From NCBI RefSeq assembly GCF_003259435.1, contig NZ_QLMA01000002.1, positions 682,001-746,000 on the forward strand: a stretch of DNA of 64,000 nucleotides. Direction: 5' to 3'. This document shows, in pieces, positions 19,809 through 28,508 of the stretch. The position numbers and the translations under genes were made by a program. Each line of letters opens with the position of its first letter. Position 1 is the stretch's first letter. A model generated the notes under the pieces. It saw nothing but the letters and a program-made list of their open reading frames with translations. It was not told where the DNA came from and ran no database searches. The DNA comes from Chitinophaga dinghuensis (GTDB taxonomy: Bacteria > Bacteroidota > Bacteroidia > Chitinophagales > Chitinophagaceae).

Positions 19809-20950
19809 AGCAACTGCGCTTTACGTTGATTCTGTAAAACCTGCTCATATAAAGCCTCATATTGAGGAATGATATTATCGATATGGAAGCGTTGTGCCTG
19901 TTCCCATGCGCCATGACGTACACGTGCCAGCAGGGCTTCATCCTGTAGTAAATGAATAGCGTGTTTGGCCATGGTATCCGTGTCTCCCACATCCCCCATA
20001 TAACCGGTTACGCCAGGGATATTGATTTCTGGCAAGCCGCCGGCATTAGAAGAAATAACCGGCACCTGAGAAGCCATTGCCTCCAGGGCAGCCAGACCAA
20101 AACTTTCATACTCGGATGGGAGAATAAACAGATCGCTGATAGACATCACATCTTCCAGTTGCTCCTGTTTACCAACAAACCGAACATCTTCACAGATTCC
20201 CAGCTCGCGGCATAAGCACTCAATGGTAGGCCTGTCCGGTCCATCGCCTACCAACAGCAGTTTGGCCGGCATGGCATCTCTCACTTGTTTAAATATTTTC
20301 ACTACATCCGGTACACGTTTCACCTTACGGAAGTTGGAAACATGCAACAGCACTTTCTCTCCGTTGGGCGCAATCGCCTGGCGGAAATGAGGCAGGTTAC
20401 GGCGACTGAAACGCTGGGTGTCCACGAAATTGTAGATCACAGAGATTTCCTTTTCAATCTGGAAGGATTTATAGGTCTCATCCCGCAGGTTCTCAGAAAC
20501 GGCCGTAATAGCGTCTGATTCATTGATAGAGAAAGTTACCACCGGCGCATAGGTCTTGTCTTTACCCACAAGGGTAATATCAGTACCGTGCAAAGTAGTA
20601 ATAAATGGTACCACGCGACCCTGTTTAGCCACAATCTGTTTTGCCATGTAGGCAGTAGAGGCATGAGGAATCGCATAGTGTACATGGAGCAGATCCAGCT
20701 TCTGATTTAGAATAACATCCACCATGGTGCTGCTGAGCGCAGACTCATAAGGAGGGAAGTCAAAAAGCGGGTATGTGGGAACCTGTACTTCGTGGTAATA
20801 GATATTCGCGTGAAACGCGTTGAGCCTCACCGGCTGCTGATATGTGATAAAGTGGACCATATGGCCTTTATCCGCCAGAGCTTTACCCAGCTCCGTGGCC
20901 AATACGCCACTACCACCGTATGTAGGATAACATACTATTCCAATACGCAT
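19805..20950 (-). CDS. bshA: N-acetyl-alpha-D-glucosaminyl L-malate synthase (bacillithiol pathway)
   Basis: GT4 glycosyltransferase making GlcNAc-malate from UDP-GlcNAc and L-malate, the first step of bacillithiol synthesis. It has the glycine-rich N-terminus CYPTYGGSGVLATELG, an acceptor-site region TLHGTDITLVG, DAITAVSENLRDET, NFVDTQRF, and the GT4 EX7E motif within PSEYESFGLAALEA. Length 381 is typical of BshA. bshB and bshC are not in the window. It is convergent with the second EnvC-like gene (4-base overlap). Confidence 0.92.
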   Translation of the reverse strand: MRIGIVCYPTYGGSGVLATELGKALADKGHMVHFITYQQPVRLNAFHANIYYHEVQVPTYPLFDFPPYESALSSTMVDVILNQKLDLLHVHYAIPHASTAYMAKQIVAKQGRVVPFITTLHGTDITLVGKDKTYAPVVTFSINESDAITAVSENLRDETYKSFQIEKEISVIYNFVDTQRFSRRNLPHFRQAIAPNGEKVLLHVSNFRKVKRVPDVVKIFKQVRDAMPAKLLLVGDGPDRPTIECLCRELGICEDVRFVGKQEQLEDVMSISDLFILPSEYESFGLAALEAMASQVPVISSNAGGLPEINIPGVTGYMGDVGDTDTMAKHAIHLLQDEALLARVRHGAWEQAQRFHIDNIIPQYEALYEQVLQNQRKAQLL

Positions 20951-21148
20951 GATTTATTTTTTATAGCCAATACGAAAAGCCCATAGTATGAAAAACAGTA
21001 ATACGTGCCCTTATCAGCTGTTTTCCAAACCATGCATCAACAAAGGTAACGCTGAAAAATTAAATCCGGGAGGGACGCAGACCATTTTATTGTTATTTGT
21101 AGGTACCGGCACAAATGAGTAGTTTTATCCGTAAACTGACCGCTTTTT

Positions 21149-22522
21149 ATGAGAAATTACCTTTTGCCAATTTTACTGGGATGTGCTGTCCCTGCAATGG
21201 TTTCAGCGCAATCTCAGGACTCAGTAACCATTCGGAAAATGGCCGACGAAGTACTTACTCACAGTACTGCATACGACAACCTGAGAGTATTAACCAAAGA
21301 AGTAGGAGGCAGGCTGGCAGGTTCTCCTGGTATGGTAAAGGCAGAAAAATGGGGTTTTGAAGCCCTAAAAGCTGCCGGCGCTGATACCGTTTACTTACAA
21401 GAGTGCATGGTACCGCATTGGGTACGTGGCGCCCGCGAAGAAGCCCGCATTATATCCAAAAGAAGAGATTATACACCGCCATTGAACATACTGGCCCTCG
21501 GAAATTCTGTAGGTACCGGCGAAGATGGCGTAAGCGCTCCCGTGCTGGAAGTCTCCTCTTTTGACGACCTGGAAGCCAAAAAGGACCAGGTAAAAGGAAA
21601 GATCGTATTCTATAACTATGCGTTCAATCCGAAATTTATTAAAACATTTTATTCCTATGGAGACGCGGTTAAATATCGTGGCAGCGGAGCCAGCAGAGCG
21701 GCCAAATATGGCGCTGTTGCGGTAATAGTTCGCTCTATGAGTCATGCTGCCAATAATGAGCCACATACCGGCGCAATGCAGTATGATCCCAATTATACCA
21801 AGATTCCTGCCGTGGCTATAGGTTTACAGGATGCAGACAGACTCAGCCAACGCATGAAGGATGATCCCACTGCACAGGTATTTCTGAAAACCAACTGTAT
21901 GATGCTGGCAGATACCATCGGTCATAACGTGATTGGGGAACTGAGAGGCAGCAAACATCCGGATCAATACCTGACTGTTGGCGGTCACCTGGATTCCTGG
22001 GACGTAGCAGAAGGCGCACATGATGATGGAACTGGCTGCGTTCAATCCATCGAAGTATTACGTACATTTAAGGCAATGGGGCTTCAGCCAGAACGTACCC
22101 TCCGCGTAGTATTGTTTGCCAACGAGGAAAATGGTACCCGTGGCGGTAAGAAATATGCTGAACTGGCAAAGCAACGCAATGAAAAACACATCTTTGCATT
22201 GGAAAGCGATGCAGGTGGGTTTACGCCTCGTGGCTTTATCATGAGTATGGCCCCTGAACTCAAAGCGAAAGTATTTTCCTGGAAGCCGCTGTTTGCCCCA
22301 TATGGCATATACGATTTTGAGGAAGAAGGTGGAGGCGTGGACGTAGGCCAGCTGAATGCTGCACTGGGTACGCCAATGGCCGAACTTTCACCAGACTCGC
22401 AACGTTATTTTGATATTCACCATGCCCCGAATGATGTGTTTGAAAATGTGAATAAAAGAGAGCTGGAGCTGGGAGCGTTTGCTATGGCTGCACTGCTCTA
22501 CATGGTGGATAAATCCTTCTGA
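21149..22522 (+). CDS. Secreted M28 family aminopeptidase with PA domain
   Basis: Zinc exopeptidase. It has a signal peptide (LLPILLGCAVPAMVSAQ). A protease-associated (PA) insert spans about residues 125-250 (APVLEVSSFDDLEAKKDQVKGK). The M28 catalytic domain has all five metal positions: H280 (GGHLDSWD), D292 (HDDGTG), the E326-E327 pair, D354 (ESDAGG) and H425 (DIHHAPND). Length 457 matches glutamate carboxypeptidase-like/plasma glutamate carboxypeptidase homologues. It probably digests peptides in the periplasm or at the surface. A small membrane protein gene follows 30 bases later. Confidence 0.92.
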   Translation: MRNYLLPILLGCAVPAMVSAQSQDSVTIRKMADEVLTHSTAYDNLRVLTKEVGGRLAGSPGMVKAEKWGFEALKAAGADTVYLQECMVPHWVRGAREEARIISKRRDYTPPLNILALGNSVGTGEDGVSAPVLEVSSFDDLEAKKDQVKGKIVFYNYAFNPKFIKTFYSYGDAVKYRGSGASRAAKYGAVAVIVRSMSHAANNEPHTGAMQYDPNYTKIPAVAIGLQDADRLSQRMKDDPTAQVFLKTNCMMLADTIGHNVIGELRGSKHPDQYLTVGGHLDSWDVAEGAHDDGTGCVQSIEVLRTFKAMGLQPERTLRVVLFANEENGTRGGKKYAELAKQRNEKHIFALESDAGGFTPRGFIMSMAPELKAKVFSWKPLFAPYGIYDFEEEGGGVDVGQLNAALGTPMAELSPDSQRYFDIHHAPNDVFENVNKRELELGAFAMAALLYMVDKSF

Positions 22523-22552
22523 TTACAGACTATTAATCTATAAACCAAACAC

Positions 22553-22948
22553 ATGGGCCGATTTGTATTTATCGTCGTTTCAGTTATTGTACTCATCCTG
22601 GGCGGTGTCTTCTTTTATAAGTTCTATTTTGTATTTGGGAAAGGCGTGAAGGCGGGAGAACTGAATTACTTCGTACAAAAAGGTTATATTTTCAAGACCT
22701 ATGAAGGTAAGCTGATTCAGTCGGGCTATAAAGGACAGGTAGCAGGCACAATTCAATCCAATGAATTCCAGTTTTCTGTTGCCAACGAAAGAGTAGCGCA
22801 GCAACTGATGACAGCAAGCGGCAAATGGGTGGAGCTGAGCTATAAAGAATACCTGGGCGCTCTTCCCTGGAGAGGATTCAGCCCATTCATAGTAGACAGT
22901 ATTATTTCTATAACAGATCAGAATACCGGCAAACGGCTGGTGCCCTGA
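22553..22948 (+). CDS. Small membrane-anchored protein, 131 residues, unknown function
   Basis: Not assigned. It has one N-terminal membrane helix (FVFIVVSVIVLILGGVFFYKF) followed by a compact domain of about 100 residues with GELNYFVQKGYIFKTYEGKL, GTIQSNEFQFSVAN and a tyrosine/tryptophan-rich end (YLGALPWRGFSPFIVDSI). It has no catalytic motif and no resemblance to dehydrogenases. Proteins of this type are conserved in Bacteroidota without known role. It is probably cotranscribed with the M28 peptidase gene and is closed by a bidirectional terminator. Confidence 0.75.
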   Translation: MGRFVFIVVSVIVLILGGVFFYKFYFVFGKGVKAGELNYFVQKGYIFKTYEGKLIQSGYKGQVAGTIQSNEFQFSVANERVAQQLMTASGKWVELSYKEYLGALPWRGFSPFIVDSIISITDQNTGKRLVP

Positions 22949-22971
22949 TTGGACATAATTATAAGGCAAAA

Positions 22972-23012
22972 CAAAAAAAAGGGAATGACGTCACAGGCGT
23001 CATTCCCTTTTT
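22972..23012. terminator. Bidirectional terminator between convergent genes
   Basis: Ten-base arms GGGAATGACG and CGTCATTCCC, with eight A on one side and five T on the other. It serves the small membrane protein gene on the plus strand and the methylase gene on the minus strand. Confidence 0.9.
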
Positions 23013-23037
23013 AATATAGTTGTAAGAGGAGTACGGA

Positions 23038-23742
23038 TTATTCTGCATCCAGCAGGAAAATAGCTGGTTTCTTATGCAGTTCCGGCAATGCTTTTTTCCA
23101 ATCCTTCACTGTTTTTGTTTTGATGAATTCATCAGGACCGGTGATATCGGCGGCCACACATACTTTCGTATATTCCTTACAGTTATCCAGGATATCTTTC
23201 ATCAACTGGTTATTCCTGTATGGCGTTTCTATAAACAGTTGTGTTTGTTTTTTCTTTTGAGACTGGAGTTCCAGGTCTTTAATGGCTTTTATACGTTCAT
23301 GTGGTTTTATCGGGAGATAGCCAACGAACTGAAAATTCTGGCCATTCATTCCAGACGCCATCAGCGCCAGTAACATGGAATTGGGACCGATCATCGGAAT
23401 AACAGGAGCGTCTATACTGTGGGCAGCCTGTACAATCAGATGGCCAGGATCTGCTACTGCCGGGCAACCGGCTTCACTGATCACGCCAATATCCTTACCT
23501 TCTTTCAGGAATTTTTTCGCCAGCGTAGTATCTGGCAATTGATTTTCGTTCATTGGGAGCAACTGTAAAGCATCGATATTAATGCTTCTGTCCAGGGCTT
23601 TCAAGTAACGACGGGCAGTACGTTCATTCTCTACATAAAATACAGTCAGTTTCCTGGCTGTTTCTGTTACATAAGGCGGTATACTGTATAGGGCATCAGC
23701 ACTCAGCACGGTAGGAATCAGATACACTTTGCCGATATTCAT
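23038..23742 (-). CDS. RsmI-like SAM-dependent methyltransferase (short form)
   Basis: Tetrapyrrole-methylase-fold enzyme related to RsmI, which 2'-O-methylates C1402 of 16S rRNA. Recognisable parts are GKVYLIPTVL, the loop SEAGCPAVADPG (canonical RsmI: SDAGTP...SDPG), VIPMIGPNSMLLALMASG and FQFVGYLP. At 234 residues it is about 50 shorter than RsmI and has no C-terminal extension, and the loop residues differ. It is therefore a subfamily whose target is not certain. Its ATG overlaps the stop of the EI24 gene (TAATG), implying translational coupling. Confidence 0.8.
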   Translation of the reverse strand: MNIGKVYLIPTVLSADALYSIPPYVTETARKLTVFYVENERTARRYLKALDRSINIDALQLLPMNENQLPDTTLAKKFLKEGKDIGVISEAGCPAVADPGHLIVQAAHSIDAPVIPMIGPNSMLLALMASGMNGQNFQFVGYLPIKPHERIKAIKDLELQSQKKKQTQLFIETPYRNNQLMKDILDNCKEYTKVCVAADITGPDEFIKTKTVKDWKKALPELHKKPAIFLLDAE

Positions 23743-24506
23743 TAGCTCAGTTTTTTGTTTTGTAAATCAATAGTAGCAGCAATCACTGCATAAGAAGGGG
23801 CCAGCATCCAGCCAATCACCGGCACAATAAAGAACAGGTAAAATACGATTCCGTTCCCCAGTGCCATACCTCTATGCTGACGTATAAACGAAATACTCTG
23901 CGACATGTTCATTTTATGACGTTCGCAGCTGTAATCCATCATGGAGAAACCATAGAAATAACACTCTATGAAGAAGCCAATCATAGGCGTAATCCAGCCT
24001 ACAACGGGAATGAATGATACCAGCAATAAAATGAGGATGGCGGCAGTCTGATACACCATATTGCGGCAGGACATTTTCACACCGCGCCAAATATCGGCCA
24101 GCAGCTGTTTCCAGCTGAAAGGGAAATCCCTGTTTTCCAGGATAGCTTCTGTTTTTTCCGAGAGATAAGAGAAAACAGGCGATCCGAGTATAAGGAACAG
24201 ATATTTGAAATAGGCCAGATATAGAAAAGTGAAGATGATACGGACACTAAACGCCACCAGTATAAAGAGGAAACTCACCCAACTGCTCGCCAGATCCTGT
24301 ACCCATTCTGTGATATGGAAAAGTCGGGTCAGATACTCCACGAAATCGCCGGAATATCCCCATACAAAATAGATTCCTCCTAAGAACAGCAGACAGTAAA
24401 TAATACCGGGAATCAATATCCACTTCCATAATTTATGTTGCAGGATAAACTGGTGTGCTTTACCGTAGGCCTGGAATGCCGACAGTACCTCTCTGAATGA
24501 AAACAA
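23742..24506 (-). CDS. EI24 domain membrane protein (CysZ-like)
   Basis: Integral membrane protein of 254 residues with about four hydrophobic segments (WILIPGIIYCLLFLGGIYFV, SFLFILVAFSVRIIFTFLYL, TAAILILLLVSFIPVVGWI, GIVFYLFFIVPVIGWML). The pattern and the YFYGFSMMDYSCERHKM region fit the EI24/CysZ family; CysZ proteins import sulfate, but that substrate is only a possibility here. No in-frame ATG exists upstream of the first segment after the preceding stop, so the start must be TTG at 24506. It overlaps the RsmI-like gene by one base. Confidence 0.82.
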   Translation of the reverse strand: MFSFREVLSAFQAYGKAHQFILQHKLWKWILIPGIIYCLLFLGGIYFVWGYSGDFVEYLTRLFHITEWVQDLASSWVSFLFILVAFSVRIIFTFLYLAYFKYLFLILGSPVFSYLSEKTEAILENRDFPFSWKQLLADIWRGVKMSCRNMVYQTAAILILLLVSFIPVVGWITPMIGFFIECYFYGFSMMDYSCERHKMNMSQSISFIRQHRGMALGNGIVFYLFFIVPVIGWMLAPSYAVIAATIDLQNKKLS

Positions 24507-24589
24507 GTTATGAACAGTTTTAGTGTAAAACAGAATGAGTTATTCCCCTCTAAAGCTAAGGATGAACGAAACTATTAAAAATCCTCCAA

Positions 24590-24625
24590 AATAATGAACC
24601 CGGCCAGCTGGCCGGGTTCATTATT
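24590..24625. terminator. 36-bp perfect palindrome, probable terminator of the PorP/SprF gene
   Basis: Perfect palindrome with half-site AATAATGAACCCGGCCAG. Being a palindrome it can fold as a hairpin from either strand, and AT-rich flanks follow. It is 20 bases beyond the stop of the PorP/SprF gene. Confidence 0.7.
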
Positions 24626-24645
24626 ATTAAAATAAATAAATGTCT

Positions 24646-25659
24646 TTAGAAACGAGGACAGAGCGTTTTATACTTATTCATCTGATTCTTAGTGCGTATA
24701 AATATCACGGAAAGTTCAAGACCTCCGCGATAATTGGAGGCAGGTTTCAGTGTGGAGACGTTTGTATCGTAGCTCAGACCCACCTGGAACCCTTTAATTT
24801 CCATCCCAACGTAAGGAATAACCGCGTCTTTCCAACGATACCAGCTACCTATGTAAAACACTGTAGGGTTATCGTCCATATCAGAGAGCGTAAAGCCATA
24901 GGCGCCGCCGAAGGTAAACTCTGTAGCAGTATTTTGTTTCATATACAGGATACTACCATGTAAACGGTTGTTGCCATTGACAGGAGCAGAGCCCCCTCCA
25001 TGGATAGTCCAGCGATAACTTAATCTGTTATTGCCCTCATTCATGAAAGACTCTGTAGGCTGAGTAATATGATAGTAAGATGCTCCCATGTAGATATTGG
25101 ACGATTGTCCAATCAGACCATTATAAAGAATACCAATGTTTGGATCGAAATAGGAAATCTTTCTGTTGACTAAGGTTTCTCCACTGGGAATAGAGGGGTT
25201 ATAGCCGTTGTTATCTATCTGGTCTTCAAACATTAATTTATCATTATCCAATCTTTTCTGTACCAGGGTTCCCTGTAAACCAATAGCGAGGGTATGATTT
25301 CCTTCGGGGTCCAACCCTTTATGGTAGGCGGTACTCATACTGATATAGGAAGACGTAAGTGCACCTCCTCCTGTTTGGTCGTACATGGCCATAAAGCCAA
25401 CCCCCCAAATATCCGTGTAGGAAATGGTGTTTTTCAATATTTGAAAATCCGCTGCCATGGTACCTGTCACGAAAGGTTTTGCAATACTTCTCCATTGCGA
25501 TCTGTAGTTACCGGATAAGCGATAATCCCCTGAGAATAAACCGGTAAACGCCGGGTTAAGTGTCAGTGGCGATGCAAAAAATTGAGAGAAGTGCGGATCT
25601 TGCGCCCGCAAGATGTTTAAGCTGAAGAATATGGTCAGGAATAGTAAAGCTCTTTTCAT
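24646..25659 (-). CDS. PorP/SprF family type IX secretion membrane protein
   Basis: Outer-membrane barrel of the PorP/SprF family, which assists type IX secretion and surface anchoring, often of large type-B C-terminal-domain proteins. It has a signal peptide (MKRALLFLTIFFSLNILRAQ) followed by the family hallmark DPHFSQFFASPLTLNPAFTG, then GNYRSQWRSI and repeated beta-strands (ISYFDPNIGILYNG, IYMGASYYHITQP). Length 337 is typical. No large adhesin-type partner gene lies beside it, so it is an orphan copy. Confidence 0.92.
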   Translation of the reverse strand: MKRALLFLTIFFSLNILRAQDPHFSQFFASPLTLNPAFTGLFSGDYRLSGNYRSQWRSIAKPFVTGTMAADFQILKNTISYTDIWGVGFMAMYDQTGGGALTSSYISMSTAYHKGLDPEGNHTLAIGLQGTLVQKRLDNDKLMFEDQIDNNGYNPSIPSGETLVNRKISYFDPNIGILYNGLIGQSSNIYMGASYYHITQPTESFMNEGNNRLSYRWTIHGGGSAPVNGNNRLHGSILYMKQNTATEFTFGGAYGFTLSDMDDNPTVFYIGSWYRWKDAVIPYVGMEIKGFQVGLSYDTNVSTLKPASNYRGGLELSVIFIRTKNQMNKYKTLCPRF

Positions 25660-25760
25660 AAGGATAAGCTTGTAGCATAGGGTTTATGCAATAATGGTGA
25701 AGGTACGCCAATTAAGTCATATTTCAAATTAAATCCATGTATAAAAAGATTCAAGCGCAT

Positions 25761-25808
25761 AAAAAAACGGATATACGAAATTGACCATAATCAACTCCGT
25801 ATATCCGT
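25761..25808 (-). terminator. Terminator of upp
   Basis: Eleven-base arms ACGGATATACG and CGTATATCCGT with a 20-base loop. On the minus strand a run of seven T follows. Confidence 0.8.
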
Positions 25809-25825
25809 TAAACGTAAAACGGTAC

Positions 25826-26479
25826 TTATTGTTGTATTTTATTTCCGAAAGCGAGATCGCCAGCATCTCCCAGACCTGGAACGATGTAACCTTTAGCGGT
25901 CAGCTCATCGTCGATATCTCCGGCCCAGATAGTGATATTGCCTTTGGTGTTTCTCATCACATATTCAATACCAACGGTGCAGGCGATAGCCACTACCAGG
26001 TGAATATGAGAAGGTTTTCCGATTTCCTGCAGGTGCTCGATGGTTTTCACCAGAGAAGCGCCTGTAGCCAGCATGGGATCTGAAAGGATAAGTACATTGC
26101 CCTCAATAGAAGGACTGCTTACATACTCCAGGCTGATATCGAAAGAACCGTCGTGGTTATGCTTACGGTAAGCGGATACGAATGCATGGTCTGCTTTATC
26201 GAAATAATGCAGTAAACCCTGATGCAGCGCAAGTCCTGCACGAAGAATAGTAGCCAGTACCGGCTGTTGTTTCAGTACGCGGCAGTTAGCAATACCCATA
26301 GGGGTAGTGATATCCTTCTCTACATATTCCAGTTGTTTGCTGATTTCATAAGCAGCCACTTCACCCAGGCGCTCCATATTACGTCTGAAACGCATACGGT
26401 CGTGCTGAACATCTACGTTTCGGATCTCACTGAGCCATTCACCTACCAGCGAATTAGTTTCACTTAAATTAATTATCAT
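25826..26479 (-). CDS. upp: Uracil phosphoribosyltransferase
   Basis: Pyrimidine salvage: uracil plus PRPP gives UMP and pyrophosphate. The PRPP-binding loop LSDPMLATGAS and the uracil-binding C-terminal GYIVPGLGDAGDLAFG are both present. The N-terminal half has the family pattern RFRRNMERLGEVAAYEISKQ and ILRAGLALHQGL. The 217-residue length is usual. It is monocistronic with its own terminator. Confidence 0.95.
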   Translation of the reverse strand: MIINLSETNSLVGEWLSEIRNVDVQHDRMRFRRNMERLGEVAAYEISKQLEYVEKDITTPMGIANCRVLKQQPVLATILRAGLALHQGLLHYFDKADHAFVSAYRKHNHDGSFDISLEYVSSPSIEGNVLILSDPMLATGASLVKTIEHLQEIGKPSHIHLVVAIACTVGIEYVMRNTKGNITIWAGDIDDELTAKGYIVPGLGDAGDLAFGNKIQQ

Positions 26480-26524
26480 TTGCTTATCCTTTGAGGCCGC
26501 AAATTACCGAAAAATGTTGATTGC

Positions 26525-28399
26525 TTACTTCTTCAGCAGCATTGCTTTTTTGACCAGCTGGAGGTACTCGCTTCTGTAGCCTTCCGGATCTTCTCCACGC
26601 GTATTGGCGGCCCATTTCAGCACCTTGTCACAGGTAGCGTCGCCCTGGAAGGCAGATTCCCGTAAAATTTGGCCGAATGCAGCCACAGAGGCGGCCAGAC
26701 GGAAGTCGCCACTCATCTGTTCAAAACTTCTCGGCTGATAGGTCAAAACCTCTTGTACCAGGCTGCTGGTATTGGAATCTGGCTGTTTATACCTCATTTT
26801 GACTGTCAACACCTCTGATCTGTTGCCCAATACCTGATTTTGCTGATATTTCAGGGGATCTACCCAATTAACTGTTGATCCGCTCTGTCCGCCAGGAATG
26901 ATTTCATACAGCGCAGTCACCGTATGTCCAGCCCCCATGTCGCCGGCATCTTTCTGATCATTGTTGAAATCCTCTGCCTGCAAGATTCTGTTCTCATATC
27001 CTACTAACCTGTACGCCTGCACGAAATTAGGGTTGAATTCTACCTGTAGCTTTACGTCTTTAGCAATGGTGAAGAGGGTTCCGCCAAATTCTGTTACAAA
27101 TATTCTTCTGGCTTCTTCGAAATTATCTATATACGCATAGTTGCCATTCCCTTTATCGGCAAGGGTTTCCAGGTTGTCGTCTTTTAAGTTACCCATGCCA
27201 AAGCCCAGTACAGAAAGGAAAATGCCACTTTTCTTTTCTTTCTCTATCAGTCGCTCTAACTCGCCTGTATTGGAAACGCCCACGTTGAAATCGCCATCCG
27301 TGGCCAGGATAACCCGGTTATTACCTTTTGGCTGGAAGTTTTGTTGGGCAATTTTGTATGCCAGCTGAATACCTTCGCCACCGGCAGTAGAACCGCCAGC
27401 AGAGAGGTTTTCCAGGGCCTCTTTTATTTTCCCTTTTTTGTCGCCGGAGGTAGAGGGCAATACCACGCCGGCAGCGCCTGCATAAACGACAATTGATACC
27501 TTATCCTGTGGACGCAATTGCTCTACCAGTGCGCTGAATGCTTTCTTCACCAGGGGTAATTTGTTGTATTCATCCATAGAGCCGGATACATCAATCAGGA
27601 ATACGAGGTTGCTGGGAGGGAGATTTTTAGCTTCCACCGTTTTTCCCTGAATCCCAATACGTACCAGCTGATGTTGGGTATTCCATGGGCATACGCTCAT
27701 ATCTGCTACTATGGCTACGGGATCTTTCCCTTTAGGCTGTGGATAATGATAATCGAAATAATTAATCATTTCTTCTACTCGTACTGCATCAGCAGGAGGG
27801 AGGTCGCCCTGGTTAATATACCTTCTGACATTACTGTAGGAGGCTCTGTCTACATCCGCACTGAATGTGCTGAGTGGCTGATCTTTTACGCCATGAAAGA
27901 TATTTTCATTGATCGCGGAATAAGACTCAGTATTAACCACCGGAGGGGCGTAAAAGACGTTTCCGGATACATTCGCTGACATATCCGCCGATACATTCCT
28001 ACGGATTAACATCTGGTTATTGGGGACCATTTTAGCAGGCGCCATCATAGGTTCCGCACATATTACTTCCTTCTCCTTTTGGTGCAGTACCCGCTTTGCC
28101 GGACGAGCCACCAGATTGATATTTATCTGATTGCTACCAGGCTTCATCGTAATTTCCAATCGCGGATAACCGGAGGCAATAATTTCGATTTGGGTAGACA
28201 CGGTTCCGATTTTCAGCTGCCAATGCCCTTGTTTATTGGTAGAGGTCATATTATCGGTTCCTTTTTCCCGTACCACCGCATTAGCAATAGCGGCTTGGGT
28301 GAGGCTATCCCGAACAACGCCGGTAACCATTCTTGATTGAGCCATGGCACTGAGTTGTACCAGGAAAATGGCGGTAAAAAGCGCAATATATCTTTTCAT
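26525..28399 (-). CDS. YfbK-type von Willebrand factor A protein with carboxypeptidase-like domain
   Basis: A 624-residue exported protein. Order: signal peptide (MKRYIALFTAIFLVQLSAMAQ), a carboxypeptidase-regulatory-like beta domain (about 24-100), and a YfbK N-terminal region (PLSTFSADVDRASYSNVRRY, about 175-220). A VWA domain follows with an intact MIDAS motif DVSGS (D270, S272, S274), and the last part is the DUF3520-type C-terminal region. A metal-dependent adhesion or protein-binding role is expected from the family. The frame extends to 28435, but ATG 28399 places the signal peptide at the N-terminus. Confidence 0.9.
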   Translation of the reverse strand: MKRYIALFTAIFLVQLSAMAQSRMVTGVVRDSLTQAAIANAVVREKGTDNMTSTNKQGHWQLKIGTVSTQIEIIASGYPRLEITMKPGSNQININLVARPAKRVLHQKEKEVICAEPMMAPAKMVPNNQMLIRRNVSADMSANVSGNVFYAPPVVNTESYSAINENIFHGVKDQPLSTFSADVDRASYSNVRRYINQGDLPPADAVRVEEMINYFDYHYPQPKGKDPVAIVADMSVCPWNTQHQLVRIGIQGKTVEAKNLPPSNLVFLIDVSGSMDEYNKLPLVKKAFSALVEQLRPQDKVSIVVYAGAAGVVLPSTSGDKKGKIKEALENLSAGGSTAGGEGIQLAYKIAQQNFQPKGNNRVILATDGDFNVGVSNTGELERLIEKEKKSGIFLSVLGFGMGNLKDDNLETLADKGNGNYAYIDNFEEARRIFVTEFGGTLFTIAKDVKLQVEFNPNFVQAYRLVGYENRILQAEDFNNDQKDAGDMGAGHTVTALYEIIPGGQSGSTVNWVDPLKYQQNQVLGNRSEVLTVKMRYKQPDSNTSSLVQEVLTYQPRSFEQMSGDFRLAASVAAFGQILRESAFQGDATCDKVLKWAANTRGEDPEGYRSEYLQLVKKAMLLKK

Positions 28400-28483
28400 G
28401 ACGGTAAGTTTTTCTGTTTGCAGGATGCTGTTCATATCCCTGATTCCATAAACAGCTCAAAAAAAACTTTCCACAGAAGCAAT

Positions 28484-28491
28484 TACCTTTG
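28484..28491 (+). promoter_or_regulatory. Putative -7 box TACCTTTG of anmK
   Basis: TAnnTTTG match 17 bases before the anmK ATG, implying a leader of about 10 bases. Confidence 0.45.
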
Positions 28492-28508
28492 CTGAAATTT
28501 TTTTTCAG

